Assembly (NCBI GenBank): GCA_944383545.1
Contig: CALWPY010000002.1
Span: 124,001-188,000 of the forward strand
DNA: 64,000 nt
Direction: 5' to 3'
Source of the DNA: an uncultured Lachnospiraceae bacterium
GTDB taxonomy: Bacteria; Bacillota; Clostridia; Lachnospirales; Lachnospiraceae
The notes beneath the pieces were generated by a model, which was not told where the DNA came from, did no database searches, and was given only the letters and a program-made list of their open reading frames with translations. Shown here piece after piece: positions 8,272 through 17,298 of this stretch (the first letter of the stretch is position 1; every line of letters begins with the position of its first letter). A program made the position numbers and the translations under genes.

Positions 8272-8979
8272 TTAACTTAAAGCTTTTCTTATATACATAG
8301 CGGCATCAGGTTTATCAGTAATTATTCCGTCCACCTTACGTCTCACCATTTTCATTATAAGTTCAGGTGAATTTACCGTCCACACATAAACCTCAAAACC
8401 TCTCCTCTTCATACGCTTAACAAATTCATATGTTGCATACTGGTAATTCGGAGCGACAAAATCCACATCTGCGGCCTTAAGCCTTCTGCCCGGAAAATAT
8501 TCATTAAACCTTCCCGCTATATCGGCATTTGCTTTTCCTACAAGCAGACCTGTCTTAATATTTGAATCAATTCTCTTTATTTTTGCAGGCACCGAATCGA
8601 TAAAAGATTTAATCATAAATTCATCATAATCATACATGCTCTTTACTGCTCTCACCAGTTTTCTTTCATATCCTGTAGCCTTAAGCTCTATATCAAGTTT
8701 TATTTTTCCTTTGCATAAATCCAAAACGTCCATTAGCTTAGGAATTTCAATTTTCTTCTCTTCTGCCTTACGCTTCATATCTTTATATGTAAGCCATGAC
8801 ACAGGCGTATCATCAAAGGTGCTGTCATGATATACGACAAGCTCTCCGTCCTGAGTCTGTCTGACATCAAATTCAACGAAATCTGCTTTCATTTCAATAG
8901 CAAGTTTAAACGCTTCAATGGTATTTTCCTGTTTAGCAAGATATGATGCTCCTCTGTGCGCAATAATATAAGGCTTCAT
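8272..8979 (-). CDS. Glycerophosphodiester phosphodiesterase
   Basis: About 235 residues. The GDPD fold hydrolyses glycerophosphodiesters, releasing glycerol 3-phosphate and an alcohol. Seen: IAHRGAS with the first catalytic His, the QENT motif, FVEFDVRQTQDGELVVYHD holding the metal-binding Glu/Asp and the second His, LDIELKA, and the C-terminal VYVWTVNS and GIITDKPD. No signal peptide, so probably cytoplasmic. I choose the ATG at 8979, with AGGAG 9 nt upstream; a TTG one codon earlier is possible. Confidence 0.93.
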   Translation of the reverse strand: MKPYIIAHRGASYLAKQENTIEAFKLAIEMKADFVEFDVRQTQDGELVVYHDSTFDDTPVSWLTYKDMKRKAEEKKIEIPKLMDVLDLCKGKIKLDIELKATGYERKLVRAVKSMYDYDEFMIKSFIDSVPAKIKRIDSNIKTGLLVGKANADIAGRFNEYFPGRRLKAADVDFVAPNYQYATYEFVKRMKRRGFEVYVWTVNSPELIMKMVRRKVDGIITDKPDAAMYIRKALS

Positions 8980-9004
8980 CAAATCACTCTCCTGTCATAT
9001 TAGC

Positions 9005-9050
9005 ATTTTAAAAAAGCAGGTGCTGTTAAAATATATAATTAACAGCACCT
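9005..9050 (-). terminator. Intrinsic terminator of fatty-acid operon
   Basis: A perfect 12-bp inverted repeat, AGGTGCTGTTAA (9018-9029) and TTAACAGCACCT (9039-9050). On the minus strand the stem is followed by GC and a run of six T. It lies just after the MarR gene, the last of the fab operon. Confidence 0.85.
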
Positions 9051-9138
9051 ATATTATACCCATTTTTAGCTGGAAATGAAAGAGAAGAGACGTCATATTT
9101 ACAAAACTTTAACTTTTTTAACAAAATATAAATATTCA

Positions 9139-9582
9139 TTACTTATCAAGATTTACTTCCGGCATCAGCTCATCGGTAATCTTTTCAAACATTTTTTCAA
9201 ACAAATCGACTTCTTCCTTAGTAAAATTATTTCTGACTCTTTCAAGGACAGTGTCGACATATCTCTGGCTTATATTGTAATATTTATAATATTTATCCGT
9301 AACCGTTAAATGATATTCCCGCTTATCAGTATCGGACCTTATTTTCTTCACGTAACCCTTTTGAATAAGACTGTTTACCTTATATGCGGCATTGGGCGAA
9401 GAAATATTTATAAAGTTTGCAAATTCATTGATGGTAGGATTTTTAAGAGCGTCTATTATCTCTACACAGAAAACCTCCACTGTTGTAAGTGAAAGTTCTC
9501 TGTTCTGAATCTGATTAAATACATTTTTATAAAAATATATTTTAAACTTTTTATAAACCTCTGAAAAAGCGTCCCTTTTCAT
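9139..9582 (-). CDS. MarR-family regulator, FabT-like, at end of fab operon
   Basis: 147 residues with a winged helix-turn-helix. Seen: the recognition-helix region ANFINISSPNAAYKVNSL and the wing YVKKIRSDTDKREYHLT, which is the DKR signature common in MarR proteins, with helical dimerisation ends. It follows fabZ by three bases, with its binding site for ribosomes inside the fabZ end, so it is translationally coupled. By family (FabT of streptococci represses fab genes with acyl-ACP as co-repressor) and position, it probably controls this operon through the inverted repeat at 17299-17321. Regulation is inference; the MarR fold is clear. Confidence 0.88.
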   Translation of the reverse strand: MKRDAFSEVYKKFKIYFYKNVFNQIQNRELSLTTVEVFCVEIIDALKNPTINEFANFINISSPNAAYKVNSLIQKGYVKKIRSDTDKREYHLTVTDKYYKYYNISQRYVDTVLERVRNNFTKEEVDLFEKMFEKITDELMPEVNLDK

Positions 9583-9585
9583 ATG

Positions 9586-10020
9586 CTACTTTCCATCTCC
9601 TATTGCAAATGAAATTTCTGCCTGTGCGGCTACTTTTCCATCTACGGTTGCAACTGCCTTTCCAAATCCCACGGGACCTTTTCTTGCAATTATCTCACAC
9701 TCTAACTGAAGTACATCTCCCGGCTTAACCTGCTTTTTAAAACGTGCATTCTTTATTCCTCCAAAGAAAGCAATCTTTCCTTTATTCTCCTCCTCTGAAA
9801 GAATTGCAATGGCACCTACCTGTGCCAGAGCTTCTATTATAAGCACGCCCGGCATAACATGTTCCTCAGGAAAATGTCCCATGAAAAACATCTCATTTGC
9901 AGATACGCACTTTATACCTTTTGCAGACTTACCCGGCTCAAAATCCACGATTTTATCCACCAGCATAAATGGGTATCTGTGAGGTATTATCTTTTGAATC
10001 TCATTTGAATTAAGCTCCAT
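9586..10020 (-). CDS. fabZ: (3R)-hydroxyacyl-ACP dehydratase
   Basis: 144 residues, the usual FabZ length. It dehydrates 3-hydroxyacyl-ACP to trans-2-enoyl-ACP in fatty-acid elongation. The hot-dog fold signature is clear: [12 protein letters not shown], then [21 protein letters not shown], split here as [10 protein letters not shown] and LIIEALAQ, with the catalytic His and Glu. Its GGGAGG site lies within the end of fabF, four bases upstream of the ATG region, so the genes are tightly coupled. No fabA or fabM for unsaturated fatty acids is in the window. Confidence 0.96.
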   Translation of the reverse strand: MELNSNEIQKIIPHRYPFMLVDKIVDFEPGKSAKGIKCVSANEMFFMGHFPEEHVMPGVLIIEALAQVGAIAILSEEENKGKIAFFGGIKNARFKKQVKPGDVLQLECEIIARKGPVGFGKAVATVDGKVAAQAEISFAIGDGK

Positions 10021-10023
10021 TAA

Positions 10024-11262
10024 TTAATCCTCCCATTTCTTTAATAAAATGCTGGCATTGTGTCCGCCAAATCCGAGTGAGTTTGAAATAGCCACGTTCA
10101 CCTGTACATTTCTTCCTTCATTAGGTACAATATCCAAATCACATTCAGGGTCAGGTACCTGATAATTTATTGTAGCAGGTATAAATGCATCCTTAAGAGC
10201 CATTGCGGTAAATATTGCTTCAACTGCACCGCTTCCTCCCAAAAGATGTCCTGTCATAGACTTTGTTGAGCTTACCATAAGCTTATATGCATGGTCACCA
10301 AATGCAGCCTTAATAGCCTTTGTCTCACCCTTATCATTAAGAGGTGTCGATGTACCGTGTGCATTGATATATCCTACCTCCTCAGGATTTACTTCTGCAT
10401 CCTTCATTGCGAATACCATAGCTGCAGTTCCGCCTGCTCCTTCAGGGTCCGGTGCGGTAATGTGATAAGCATCGCAGCTTGCTCCATATCCCGCAATTTC
10501 AGCGTATATTTTTGCATTTCTCTTCTTTGCATGCTCAAGCTCTTCAAGTATAAGAATACCTGCGCCCTCGCCCATTACAAATCCGCCTCTTTCCTTGTCA
10601 AAAGGTATGGAAGCACGGTTAATGTCCTCAGTAACATTTAATGCCTGCATAACTGTAAATCCGCCTACTCCCATTTCCGTAATACATGCTTCCGAGCCTC
10701 CGCACATCATTACGTCAGCATATCCGTCCTTAATATAATGGAAGGCATCTCCTACAGCATTTGTTCCGCTGGCACATGCAGTTACAACGCATGTACATAA
10801 TCCCTTAAAACCTGTTTCGATTGCAATCTGTCCTGCTGCCATGTTTGAGATTGACATCGGAATAAAGAAAGGAGAGATTTTCTCATATCCTCTCTTCTGT
10901 CCTCTTTCATGCTCAGACTCTATTGTCTTAAGACCTCCGATACCGCTGGAAATTATTGTTCCGCATCTGTATGGGTCTTCATTATTTATATCAATTCCGC
11001 TGTCAGCAAGTGCTTCTTTTGCAGCAATAAATGCAAGCTGGGTATATCTGTCCATTCTCTTTGCTTCTTTTTTGTCAATATACTCTCCGACATCCAGATT
11101 TTTTACTTCTGCGGCAATCTTTACTTTAAAATTCTCTGTGTCCATAAGAGTTATCCTGTCAATTCCACACTCACCTTTTTTTACACTTTCCCATGTATCA
11201 TTTAAATTATGTCCGAGGGGATTTATAGTTCCCATTCCTGTTATAACTACTCTTCTTTTCAT
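10024..11262 (-). CDS. fabF: Beta-ketoacyl-ACP synthase II
   Basis: 412 residues. It condenses malonyl-ACP with acyl-ACP to lengthen the chain. The catalytic Cys-His-His triad is complete: VTACASGTNA, NAHGTSTPLND and STKSMTGHLLGGSGA. The Lys near the last His is also present. AAAGGAG lies 8 nt before the ATG. It is between fabG and fabZ in the fab operon. A second, separate ketosynthase is encoded at 21037. Confidence 0.97.
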   Translation of the reverse strand: MKRRVVITGMGTINPLGHNLNDTWESVKKGECGIDRITLMDTENFKVKIAAEVKNLDVGEYIDKKEAKRMDRYTQLAFIAAKEALADSGIDINNEDPYRCGTIISSGIGGLKTIESEHERGQKRGYEKISPFFIPMSISNMAAGQIAIETGFKGLCTCVVTACASGTNAVGDAFHYIKDGYADVMMCGGSEACITEMGVGGFTVMQALNVTEDINRASIPFDKERGGFVMGEGAGILILEELEHAKKRNAKIYAEIAGYGASCDAYHITAPDPEGAGGTAAMVFAMKDAEVNPEEVGYINAHGTSTPLNDKGETKAIKAAFGDHAYKLMVSSTKSMTGHLLGGSGAVEAIFTAMALKDAFIPATINYQVPDPECDLDIVPNEGRNVQVNVAISNSLGFGGHNASILLKKWED

Positions 11263-11284
11263 CTAACCGTCTCCTTTATGTTTC

Positions 11285-12028
11285 CTAAATAGCCATTCCG
11301 CCATCAACGCTGATAACCTGCCCGGTTATATATGCGGCATTATCAGATACCAGAAATACTACTGCCTCTGCAACATCCTCAGGTGAGCCAAGTCTTCCCA
11401 GAGGAATTTCTTTAAGCAGTTCATCTTTTACATTATCAGGAAGAGCTGATGTCATGTCAGTAGTAATAAATCCCGGAGCAACTGCATTTGATGTAATGTT
11501 TCTCGATGCGAGTTCCTTTGCAAGAGACTTGGTCATTCCTATTATACCCGCTTTGCTGGCTGCATAATTAACCTGTCCGGCATTGCCCTTAATTCCAACT
11601 ACACTGCTTATATTTACTATACGTCCGTATCTCTTTCTCATCATAACGCCTGCAGCTTCTCTCATACAGTAAAATGCGCCCTTAAGATTTGTATCAATAA
11701 CACTGTCAAATTCCTCATCCTTCATTCTGAGGATAATGTTATCTCTTGTGATACCTGCATTATTTACTAAAATGTCTATCGTTCCCGTAATCTTTTTTGC
11801 TTCCGCAAAAAGACATTTTACCTCCTCAGGCTTTGCCACATCTGCCTGAACGGCGACTGCTTCCACACCAAATTCTTTGCATAATTTCACGGTCTCTTCT
11901 GCCGCACTGCTTCCGTGTGCATAACAGGTAACGACATTAGCGCCCTCTCTTGCAAACGCCACACATATGGCGCGTCCTATACCACGGCTTCCTCCCGTAA
12001 CTACGGCAGTCCTATTTTCAAGTAACAT
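11285..12028 (-). CDS. fabG: 3-oxoacyl-ACP reductase
   Basis: 247 residues, short-chain dehydrogenase family. It reduces 3-oxoacyl-ACP with NADPH. Seen: the nucleotide-binding GGSRGIGRAI, VNNAGITRDN, the catalytic Ser in NISSVVG and the Tyr-Lys pair in YAASKAG, then VAPGFITTDMT and the C-terminal GQVISVDGG. AGGAGG precedes the ATG. Length and motifs match FabG closely, and operon context removes doubt about which SDR it is. Confidence 0.97.
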   Translation of the reverse strand: MLLENRTAVVTGGSRGIGRAICVAFAREGANVVTCYAHGSSAAEETVKLCKEFGVEAVAVQADVAKPEEVKCLFAEAKKITGTIDILVNNAGITRDNIILRMKDEEFDSVIDTNLKGAFYCMREAAGVMMRKRYGRIVNISSVVGIKGNAGQVNYAASKAGIIGMTKSLAKELASRNITSNAVAPGFITTDMTSALPDNVKDELLKEIPLGRLGSPEDVAEAVVFLVSDNAAYITGQVISVDGGMAI

Positions 12029-12086
12029 ACATTACCTCCTGTATCTTATTTTTCAAATATATCTGTAATTTCAGTATCTGCTTAAA

Positions 12087-13031
12087 TCATATGCCGAGTG
12101 CTTCACATAAGACATCAACATCTTCTGCCTTTTCCACATTATAGCAAGGCATGTCAGGGACGGTCTTCTTTACAAATTTACTGAGAGCCTTTCCCGGACC
12201 GATTTCAACTATGGCATCAATTCCGTTATCTGCCATATATTTTATGGAGTCTTCAAAATAAACACTGCTCTGTACCTGTCTTTCGAGAAGCTCAGGAATA
12301 GTATCACTATCCTTCTTCTCTCCTCCTAAGGTATTGAAAAGTACAGGGAACTGCATTTCTCCAAATTCTTCTCCCTTAAATCTTTCTTTTAGTGCATCTC
12401 CTGCAGGCTTCATAAGAGAAGTATGGAACGGTCCGCTTACCTTAACAGGAATAATTCTCTTAGCACCTGCAGCAAGCATAAGCTCGCCTGCCCTGTCTAC
12501 AGCTTTGGCATCTCCTGAAACGGTAATCTGTCCCGGACAGTTAAAGTTTGCAGGCTCAGCAATGTTATACTCCTCATCTTTAAGCTCTTGATGTGCCTTT
12601 TCACATGCTTCCTTAATCTTATCCCTGTCCAGATTAAGTACTGCTATCATCTTGCAGTCTCTTCCCTGTACAGCCTCCTGCATTGCCTTTCCTCTGAATG
12701 CTACAAGCTCTATAACCTGCTCGTCCTTAAGTACTCCTGCCGCATTGAGCGCTGAATACTCTCCCAGACTTAAACCTGCCGCCATAGCAGGCACTATGCC
12801 TTTATTCTTTAATATTTTAGTTACACCTACTGCAAATGCCACCATACATGGCTGTGTATATTTTGTCTCATTAAGCATTTCCGCAGGGCCGTTAAAACAA
12901 CATTCTTTAAGGTCAAAGTCAACTTTTGCATTGTCAAACACTGCCTTAAACTCAGGATAAGCCTCGTAAAAATCTTTTCCCATTCCTACTGTCTGGCTTC
13001 CCTGTCCTGCATATATAAAACCTAATTTCAT
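12087..13031 (-). CDS. fabD: Malonyl-CoA:ACP transacylase
   Basis: 314 residues. It moves malonyl from CoA to ACP. Seen: FIYAGQGSQTVGMGKDFYE at the N terminus, the nucleophile elbow AGLSLGEYSAL with the catalytic Ser, a conserved Arg in FRGKAMQ, and the catalytic His in SGPFHTSLM. AGGAGGG precedes the ATG. It sits between fabK and fabG. Normal length. Confidence 0.97.
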   Translation of the reverse strand: MKLGFIYAGQGSQTVGMGKDFYEAYPEFKAVFDNAKVDFDLKECCFNGPAEMLNETKYTQPCMVAFAVGVTKILKNKGIVPAMAAGLSLGEYSALNAAGVLKDEQVIELVAFRGKAMQEAVQGRDCKMIAVLNLDRDKIKEACEKAHQELKDEEYNIAEPANFNCPGQITVSGDAKAVDRAGELMLAAGAKRIIPVKVSGPFHTSLMKPAGDALKERFKGEEFGEMQFPVLFNTLGGEKKDSDTIPELLERQVQSSVYFEDSIKYMADNGIDAIVEIGPGKALSKFVKKTVPDMPCYNVEKAEDVDVLCEALGI

Positions 13032-13060
13032 TATTTCCCTCCTAAAGTGTGATTTAAATG

Positions 13061-13999
13061 CTACCTTAGCTCCATATTCTTCATAAGCTCAAGATGTTTC
13101 TTTGCATCCTCATATAAATCATCAAGTATTTCTGCCAGAGGTTTAATCTCCTTAAGCTGTCCGCATACCTGTCCCGCCATAACTGAGCCCGTTGACATAT
13201 CTCCGTCAAACACCGCTCTTCTAAGACCGCCCAGAGTGATTTTTTCCAGTTCTTCTTTTTCAACTCCCTGTGCCTCAAGTTTCAGATAATCTCTAGCCAT
13301 CTGGTTTTTAATAATTCTTACCGGCGCTCCCAGCGAACGTCCCGTAACTGTTGTTCCATTGTCCTTTGCCTTTATAAGAGCATTCTTATAGTTAATATGT
13401 ATAGGACACTCTTCACTTACAAGAAGACATGTTCCTACCTGTACGCCGATTGCTCCAAGTGAAAGGGCAGCCACAAACTGTCTTCCGTCAGCAATTCCTC
13501 CTGCTGCAATAACAGGGATATTTACACTGTCCACAATCTGTGGAACAAGAGCCATTGTAGTCATGTCTCCGACATGTCCTCCACTCTCGCCTCCTTCAGC
13601 GATAACGGCATCTGCCCCAAGTTTCTCAACCTTCTTTGCAAGTGCAGAGCTTGCAACGACAGGCATTACCATAATACCTGCTTCCTTCCATGCAGGCATG
13701 TATTTACCGGGCGTACCTGCTCCCGTAGTAATAATCTTTACCTTTTCCTCTACAAGCATCTGTGCAATATTATCCACATCAGGATTCATCAGCATGAGAT
13801 TTACTCCAAAAGGCTTGTCAGTAAGCTCTCTGCACTCATGGATTTCCTTCCTGATTGCCTCTGCATTAAGTCCGCCTGAAGCAATAATTCCCAGAGCTCC
13901 GGCATTTGAAACCTGAGCCGCAAATTTTCCCGTGGCAATATTTGCCATACCGCCCTGAATAATAGGATATTTTATTCCAAGCATCTCATTTAACATCAT
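13061..13999 (-). CDS. fabK: FMN-dependent enoyl-ACP reductase
   Basis: About 312 residues. FabK reduces trans-2-enoyl-ACP using FMN and NAD(P)H and is unrelated to FabI, so cells that rely on it are expected to resist triclosan. Seen: YPIIQGGMANIATGK, GALGIIASGG, VMPVVAS, then the FMN phosphate loops AEGGESGGHVG and VIAAGGIADGRQF, and GVQVGTCLL. I choose the ATG at 13999 because AAGGAG lies 10 nt upstream; the in-frame GTG at 14026 has no ribosome site. Nitronate monooxygenases share the fold, but fab operon context supports FabK. Confidence 0.95.
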   Translation of the reverse strand: MMLNEMLGIKYPIIQGGMANIATGKFAAQVSNAGALGIIASGGLNAEAIRKEIHECRELTDKPFGVNLMLMNPDVDNIAQMLVEEKVKIITTGAGTPGKYMPAWKEAGIMVMPVVASSALAKKVEKLGADAVIAEGGESGGHVGDMTTMALVPQIVDSVNIPVIAAGGIADGRQFVAALSLGAIGVQVGTCLLVSEECPIHINYKNALIKAKDNGTTVTGRSLGAPVRIIKNQMARDYLKLEAQGVEKEELEKITLGGLRRAVFDGDMSTGSVMAGQVCGQLKEIKPLAEILDDLYEDAKKHLELMKNMELR

Positions 14000-14033
14000 T
14001 ATTTTTCCACTCCTTATCTGTGTCACTAAGACT

Positions 14034-14987
14034 TTACCACTCTATCAAAGCTCCGCCCCACGTAAGTCCTGCACCAAATCCTACGCATATAAGCTTCATA
14101 CCCTTTTTTATAAGACCCTTTTCTTCCATTTCACTAAGGGCAATAGGTATACTGGCTGCAGATGTATTTCCGTACTCCTGAAGATTTATATAAAATTTTT
14201 CCATCGGAATATCAAGTCTCTGTGCCACGCTTTCTATTATCCTTTTATTTGCCTGATGACATACAAAGTAGTCTATATCATCCTTTGAAAGTCCTGATTC
14301 CTCCAGAACTCCGTTTATGCATTTAGGCACTGTGCTTACCGCAAATTTAAATACTTTTGCACCGTCCATGTGTACCTTTCTCTTTTCCTCATCAGCATTT
14401 GGACAGTAAATATATTCTTCATTTCCCTCGGCACCAAGGTAACTGAAATATTTTTTGGTTTCATCCAGCTCTATTACTGCGGCTCCTGCACCGTCACCAA
14501 AAAGTATGCAGGTGCCTCTGTCATCCATATCAAGTACCTTTGAAATAACTTCACTTCCGATAACAAGCGCATATCTTTTTCTGCTCTGTAAAAGCAGTCC
14601 TCTCGCAACCTGTATTGCATAGAGGAAACCACTGCATGCCGCATTTAAGTCAAAGCATGGCATATCGGTTGGAAGTTCAAGCTCCCTTTGAAGAATACAC
14701 GCCACGGAAGGGACAAAATAATCAGGTGAAAATGTTGCTACTACAAGTGCCGCTAAATCATTCACATCTATTCCTGACTTTTCAAGTGCCATTTTGGCCG
14801 CCTTATAGGCTATATCCGAATTCTTCTCTCCCTCCGTAAAATGTCTTCTTTCTATTCCGGTCCTCTGTCTTATCCATTCATCATTTGTTTCTACTATTTT
14901 GCTCAGGTCATCATTTGTAACTACATTGCCCGGGGCATAATGACCTGTTGCAACTACATGAATACCCTTCATCTCCGGCTTCATCAT
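14034..14987 (-). CDS. fabH: Beta-ketoacyl-ACP synthase III
   Basis: 317 residues. It starts fatty-acid synthesis by condensing an acyl-CoA primer with malonyl-ACP. The Cys-His-Asn triad is present: LNAACSGFLYA, VCHQANKRI and EYGNTSAAS. N-terminal TNDEWIRQRTGI and C-terminal GFGAGLTWGGALI also match. A second ATG directly follows the first, so the start is uncertain by one codon. Primer preference (straight or branched) cannot be judged from sequence alone. Confidence 0.96.
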   Translation of the reverse strand: MMKPEMKGIHVVATGHYAPGNVVTNDDLSKIVETNDEWIRQRTGIERRHFTEGEKNSDIAYKAAKMALEKSGIDVNDLAALVVATFSPDYFVPSVACILQRELELPTDMPCFDLNAACSGFLYAIQVARGLLLQSRKRYALVIGSEVISKVLDMDDRGTCILFGDGAGAAVIELDETKKYFSYLGAEGNEEYIYCPNADEEKRKVHMDGAKVFKFAVSTVPKCINGVLEESGLSKDDIDYFVCHQANKRIIESVAQRLDIPMEKFYINLQEYGNTSAASIPIALSEMEEKGLIKKGMKLICVGFGAGLTWGGALIEW

Positions 14988-15022
14988 TATAGTTCCTTTC
15001 TATATTCACTCAATTCAATTTC

Positions 15023-15973
15023 CTAACCTCTGGATTCTGCATCTGCAATAATCTGTGCATCAATAAATCTGAACTTTTCGTATCTTTCCTTTGCAAGTTC
15101 ATTTCCGGTCATCTTCTTATATTTATAAAGTTCCTCTACAAGCATGTTGTCAATTTCTTTATAGACAAATTCCGGGTCATGATGTGCTCCTCCGAGAGGC
15201 TCCTTTATAATTCCGTCAATTACATTAAATTTCTTTAAATCCTGAGCCGTAAGCTTCATAAGGTCACATGCTTCCGCACTTCTCTTGGAATCCTTCCACA
15301 AAATAGAAGCAAATCCTTCCGGAGACAGTACTGAGTATACAGCATTTTCAAGCATATAAACTTTGTTTGCAACACCTATTGCAAGTGCTCCTCCGCTGCT
15401 TCCTTCACCGGTTACTATGGCAATTACGGGAACTTTAAGTGCACTCATCTCTGCAAGATTTTTTGCTATTGCACTTGCCTGTCCGTGTTCCTCAGCTTCA
15501 ATACCCGGATATGCTCCCGGTGTGTCTATGAATGTAATAATCGGCCTTCCGAATTTTTCTGCCTGCTTCATCATTCTTAATGCTTTTCTGTAACCTTCAG
15601 GCTCAGGCATACCAAAATTAAACTCCATATTCTCATTTAAATTTCTTCCTTTTCTGTGCCCGAAAACAGTTACGGGTGTGCCATGAAACAGTGCAATTCC
15701 TCCGTAAATACTCTTGTCCTCTTTTCCGAGATAATCACCTTTCTGGATAAATAAATCATCAAACAAGGCATCTATATAGTCATCCACCTTAGGTCTCTTT
15801 CTGTGTCTTGCCAGATATACCTTATCATGTGCGGTAAGATTTTCACACTGGGACAAAAGTTCTTTTCTGTTATTCTTAAGCTCTTTTAATTTCTTAAGCT
15901 CATCACCATTTTCAGCAATTTTGTCAATTTCATTTTCTATTGCTGTAATCTGCTCATCAATATCACGAATCAT
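15023..15973 (-). CDS. accA: Acetyl-CoA carboxylase carboxyltransferase alpha subunit
   Basis: 316 residues. With AccD it moves carboxyl from biotin to acetyl-CoA, giving malonyl-CoA. Seen: a helical, charged N terminus (ITAIENEIDKIAEN), GHRKGRNLNENM, NFGMPEPEGYRKALR, ITFIDTPGAYPGIEAEE, the oxyanion-hole GEGSSGGALAIGV, and SVLSPEGFASILWKD. It begins five bases after accD. The biotin carrier (accB) and biotin carboxylase (accC) are not in this window. Confidence 0.96.
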   Translation of the reverse strand: MIRDIDEQITAIENEIDKIAENGDELKKLKELKNNRKELLSQCENLTAHDKVYLARHRKRPKVDDYIDALFDDLFIQKGDYLGKEDKSIYGGIALFHGTPVTVFGHRKGRNLNENMEFNFGMPEPEGYRKALRMMKQAEKFGRPIITFIDTPGAYPGIEAEEHGQASAIAKNLAEMSALKVPVIAIVTGEGSSGGALAIGVANKVYMLENAVYSVLSPEGFASILWKDSKRSAEACDLMKLTAQDLKKFNVIDGIIKEPLGGAHHDPEFVYKEIDNMLVEELYKYKKMTGNELAKERYEKFRFIDAQIIADAESRG

Positions 15974-15978
15974 AGGGC

Positions 15979-16950
15979 TTATTTCCTCCTTTTATCATGA
16001 AGCCTTAAAATCTGGCCTAATACTGTTCTCATATCATTTCTGGAAACTATCCTGTCCACATAACCATGTGTCTCAAGATATTCTGCCCTCTGAAATCCCT
16101 CAGGCAGCTTTTGTCCTATGGTCTGCTCTATTACTCTCGGACCTGCAAAACCAATTAAAGCACCCGGCTCTGCCAGAGTGATGTCCCCCAATGTAGCAAA
16201 ACTTGCACTTACACCGCCTGTGGTAGGATTTGTAAGACACGCAATATACAGTCCGCCGTGCTCATTAAAGCGCTCTGCGGCAGCACTTGTTTTAGCCATC
16301 TGCATGAGTGAAAGTATTCCTTCCTGCATTCTGGCTCCGCCGCTTGCAGTAAATATAATCAAAGGCAGTTTAAATCTGTCAGCCATTTCAAAAGCATTTG
16401 TTATCTTTTCGCCCACGGCAATTCCCATGCTTCCCATAAGAAATTCGCTTCCCATAACTGCTATTACTGCTTTTCTTCCTTCGATTTCACCAATTCCCGA
16501 AAGAACACCCTCATCAAGATTTGTTTTATTCTTAAGCTTTGTAATTTTATCCTCATAATCAGGATAATCAAGAGGATTTACAAAAGGTATGTTACACTTG
16601 AGCTTTCTGAAAGTTCCCTGGTCCACAAGTCCTCTGATTCTTCTCTGTGCAGAGATTGGATGATGATATCCACATTCAGGACATACATAAAGATTTTTCT
16701 TCATATCTGAAACAGATACTTCTTTATTACACTTGGAACATGTCATCATTTCAGGTGTTTCGGAATCTGTTTTATCTTCCTTTTTCTTTGTTGCAGATTT
16801 ATCTATACTGTCTTCTTTTTCCAAAACGTCATCGGGATTCATTTCTACATCTGCTTCGTATGTCTCGTCTTTTGTCATATTAAAATAAAGAGCGTCTTTT
16901 TTGTGCTTGCCAAAAAGATTTTTTAACATTTCATATTTCTCCAATTCCAT
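15979..16950 (-). CDS. accD: Acetyl-CoA carboxylase carboxyltransferase beta subunit
   Basis: 323 residues. The N terminus carries an extra charged segment of about 60 residues, then the zinc ribbon CSKCNKEV..CPECGYHHP with four Cys, then the crotonase-like core: GSEFLMGSMGIAVGEK, FTASGGARMQEG, LTNPTTGGVSASFA, GALIGFAGPRVIEQT. The zinc ribbon is the AccD hallmark. AAAGAG lies about 7 nt before the ATG. The upstream hairpin at 16971-17014 may lower its expression relative to acpP. Confidence 0.96.
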   Translation of the reverse strand: MELEKYEMLKNLFGKHKKDALYFNMTKDETYEADVEMNPDDVLEKEDSIDKSATKKKEDKTDSETPEMMTCSKCNKEVSVSDMKKNLYVCPECGYHHPISAQRRIRGLVDQGTFRKLKCNIPFVNPLDYPDYEDKITKLKNKTNLDEGVLSGIGEIEGRKAVIAVMGSEFLMGSMGIAVGEKITNAFEMADRFKLPLIIFTASGGARMQEGILSLMQMAKTSAAAERFNEHGGLYIACLTNPTTGGVSASFATLGDITLAEPGALIGFAGPRVIEQTIGQKLPEGFQRAEYLETHGYVDRIVSRNDMRTVLGQILRLHDKRRK

Positions 16951-16970
16951 TAAATACTCTTTTTCCCATA

Positions 16971-17014
16971 AAGAAAAAACGAAGTTTTTCAGGCACTACG
17001 GCCCTAAAAACTTC
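16971..17014 (-). terminator. Intrinsic terminator or attenuator between acpP and accD
   Basis: On the minus strand, GAAGTTTTTAGG pairs with CCTGAAAAACTTC (one-base offset) around a 9-nt loop and is followed by GTTTTTTCTTT. It lies 27 bp after the acpP stop and only about 20 bp before accD, leaving no room for a new promoter downstream of it. It should end many transcripts after acpP and let some read on into the rest of the operon. Confidence 0.8.
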
Positions 17015-17040
17015 ATTTTTCTATTATTCATGTTTCAGAA

Positions 17041-17265
17041 TTACTTATGTGCTTCTACATAATCCACAAGGTCTTTTACTGTCTTCATCTTTGGAAGCTC
17101 TTCATCAGGAATTGCTACTCCTGTCTCTTCTTCTATTGCCATACCAAGCTCAACTGCGTCAAGTGAATCAGCACCAAGGTCATCTGTCAGACTTGCCTCA
17201 AGAGTGATTTTGTCCTCATCACAGCTTAATGTATCTGCAATAACTTTTTTAATTTCTTCAAACAT
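17041..17265 (-). CDS. acpP: Acyl carrier protein
   Basis: 74 residues, acidic four-helix protein that carries growing acyl chains on phosphopantetheine. The attachment Ser is in [12 protein letters not shown] near residue 37. AAAGGAG lies 7 nt before the ATG. It is the first gene of the fab operon, with a near-consensus promoter and an inverted-repeat operator upstream and a terminator-like hairpin downstream, which suits its usual high abundance. Confidence 0.97.
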   Translation of the reverse strand: MFEEIKKVIADTLSCDEDKITLEASLTDDLGADSLDAVELGMAIEEETGVAIPDEELPKMKTVKDLVDYVEAHK

Positions 17266-17298
17266 GATTTTTCTCCTTTATTATTTAATTTTTTATCT

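Noticed and set aside
10841..11266. 141-codon plus-strand frame over fabF, and similar long frames opposite fabD, fabK and accD
   Set aside because: They mirror conserved coding sequence on the other strand; no ribosome sites or known motifs.
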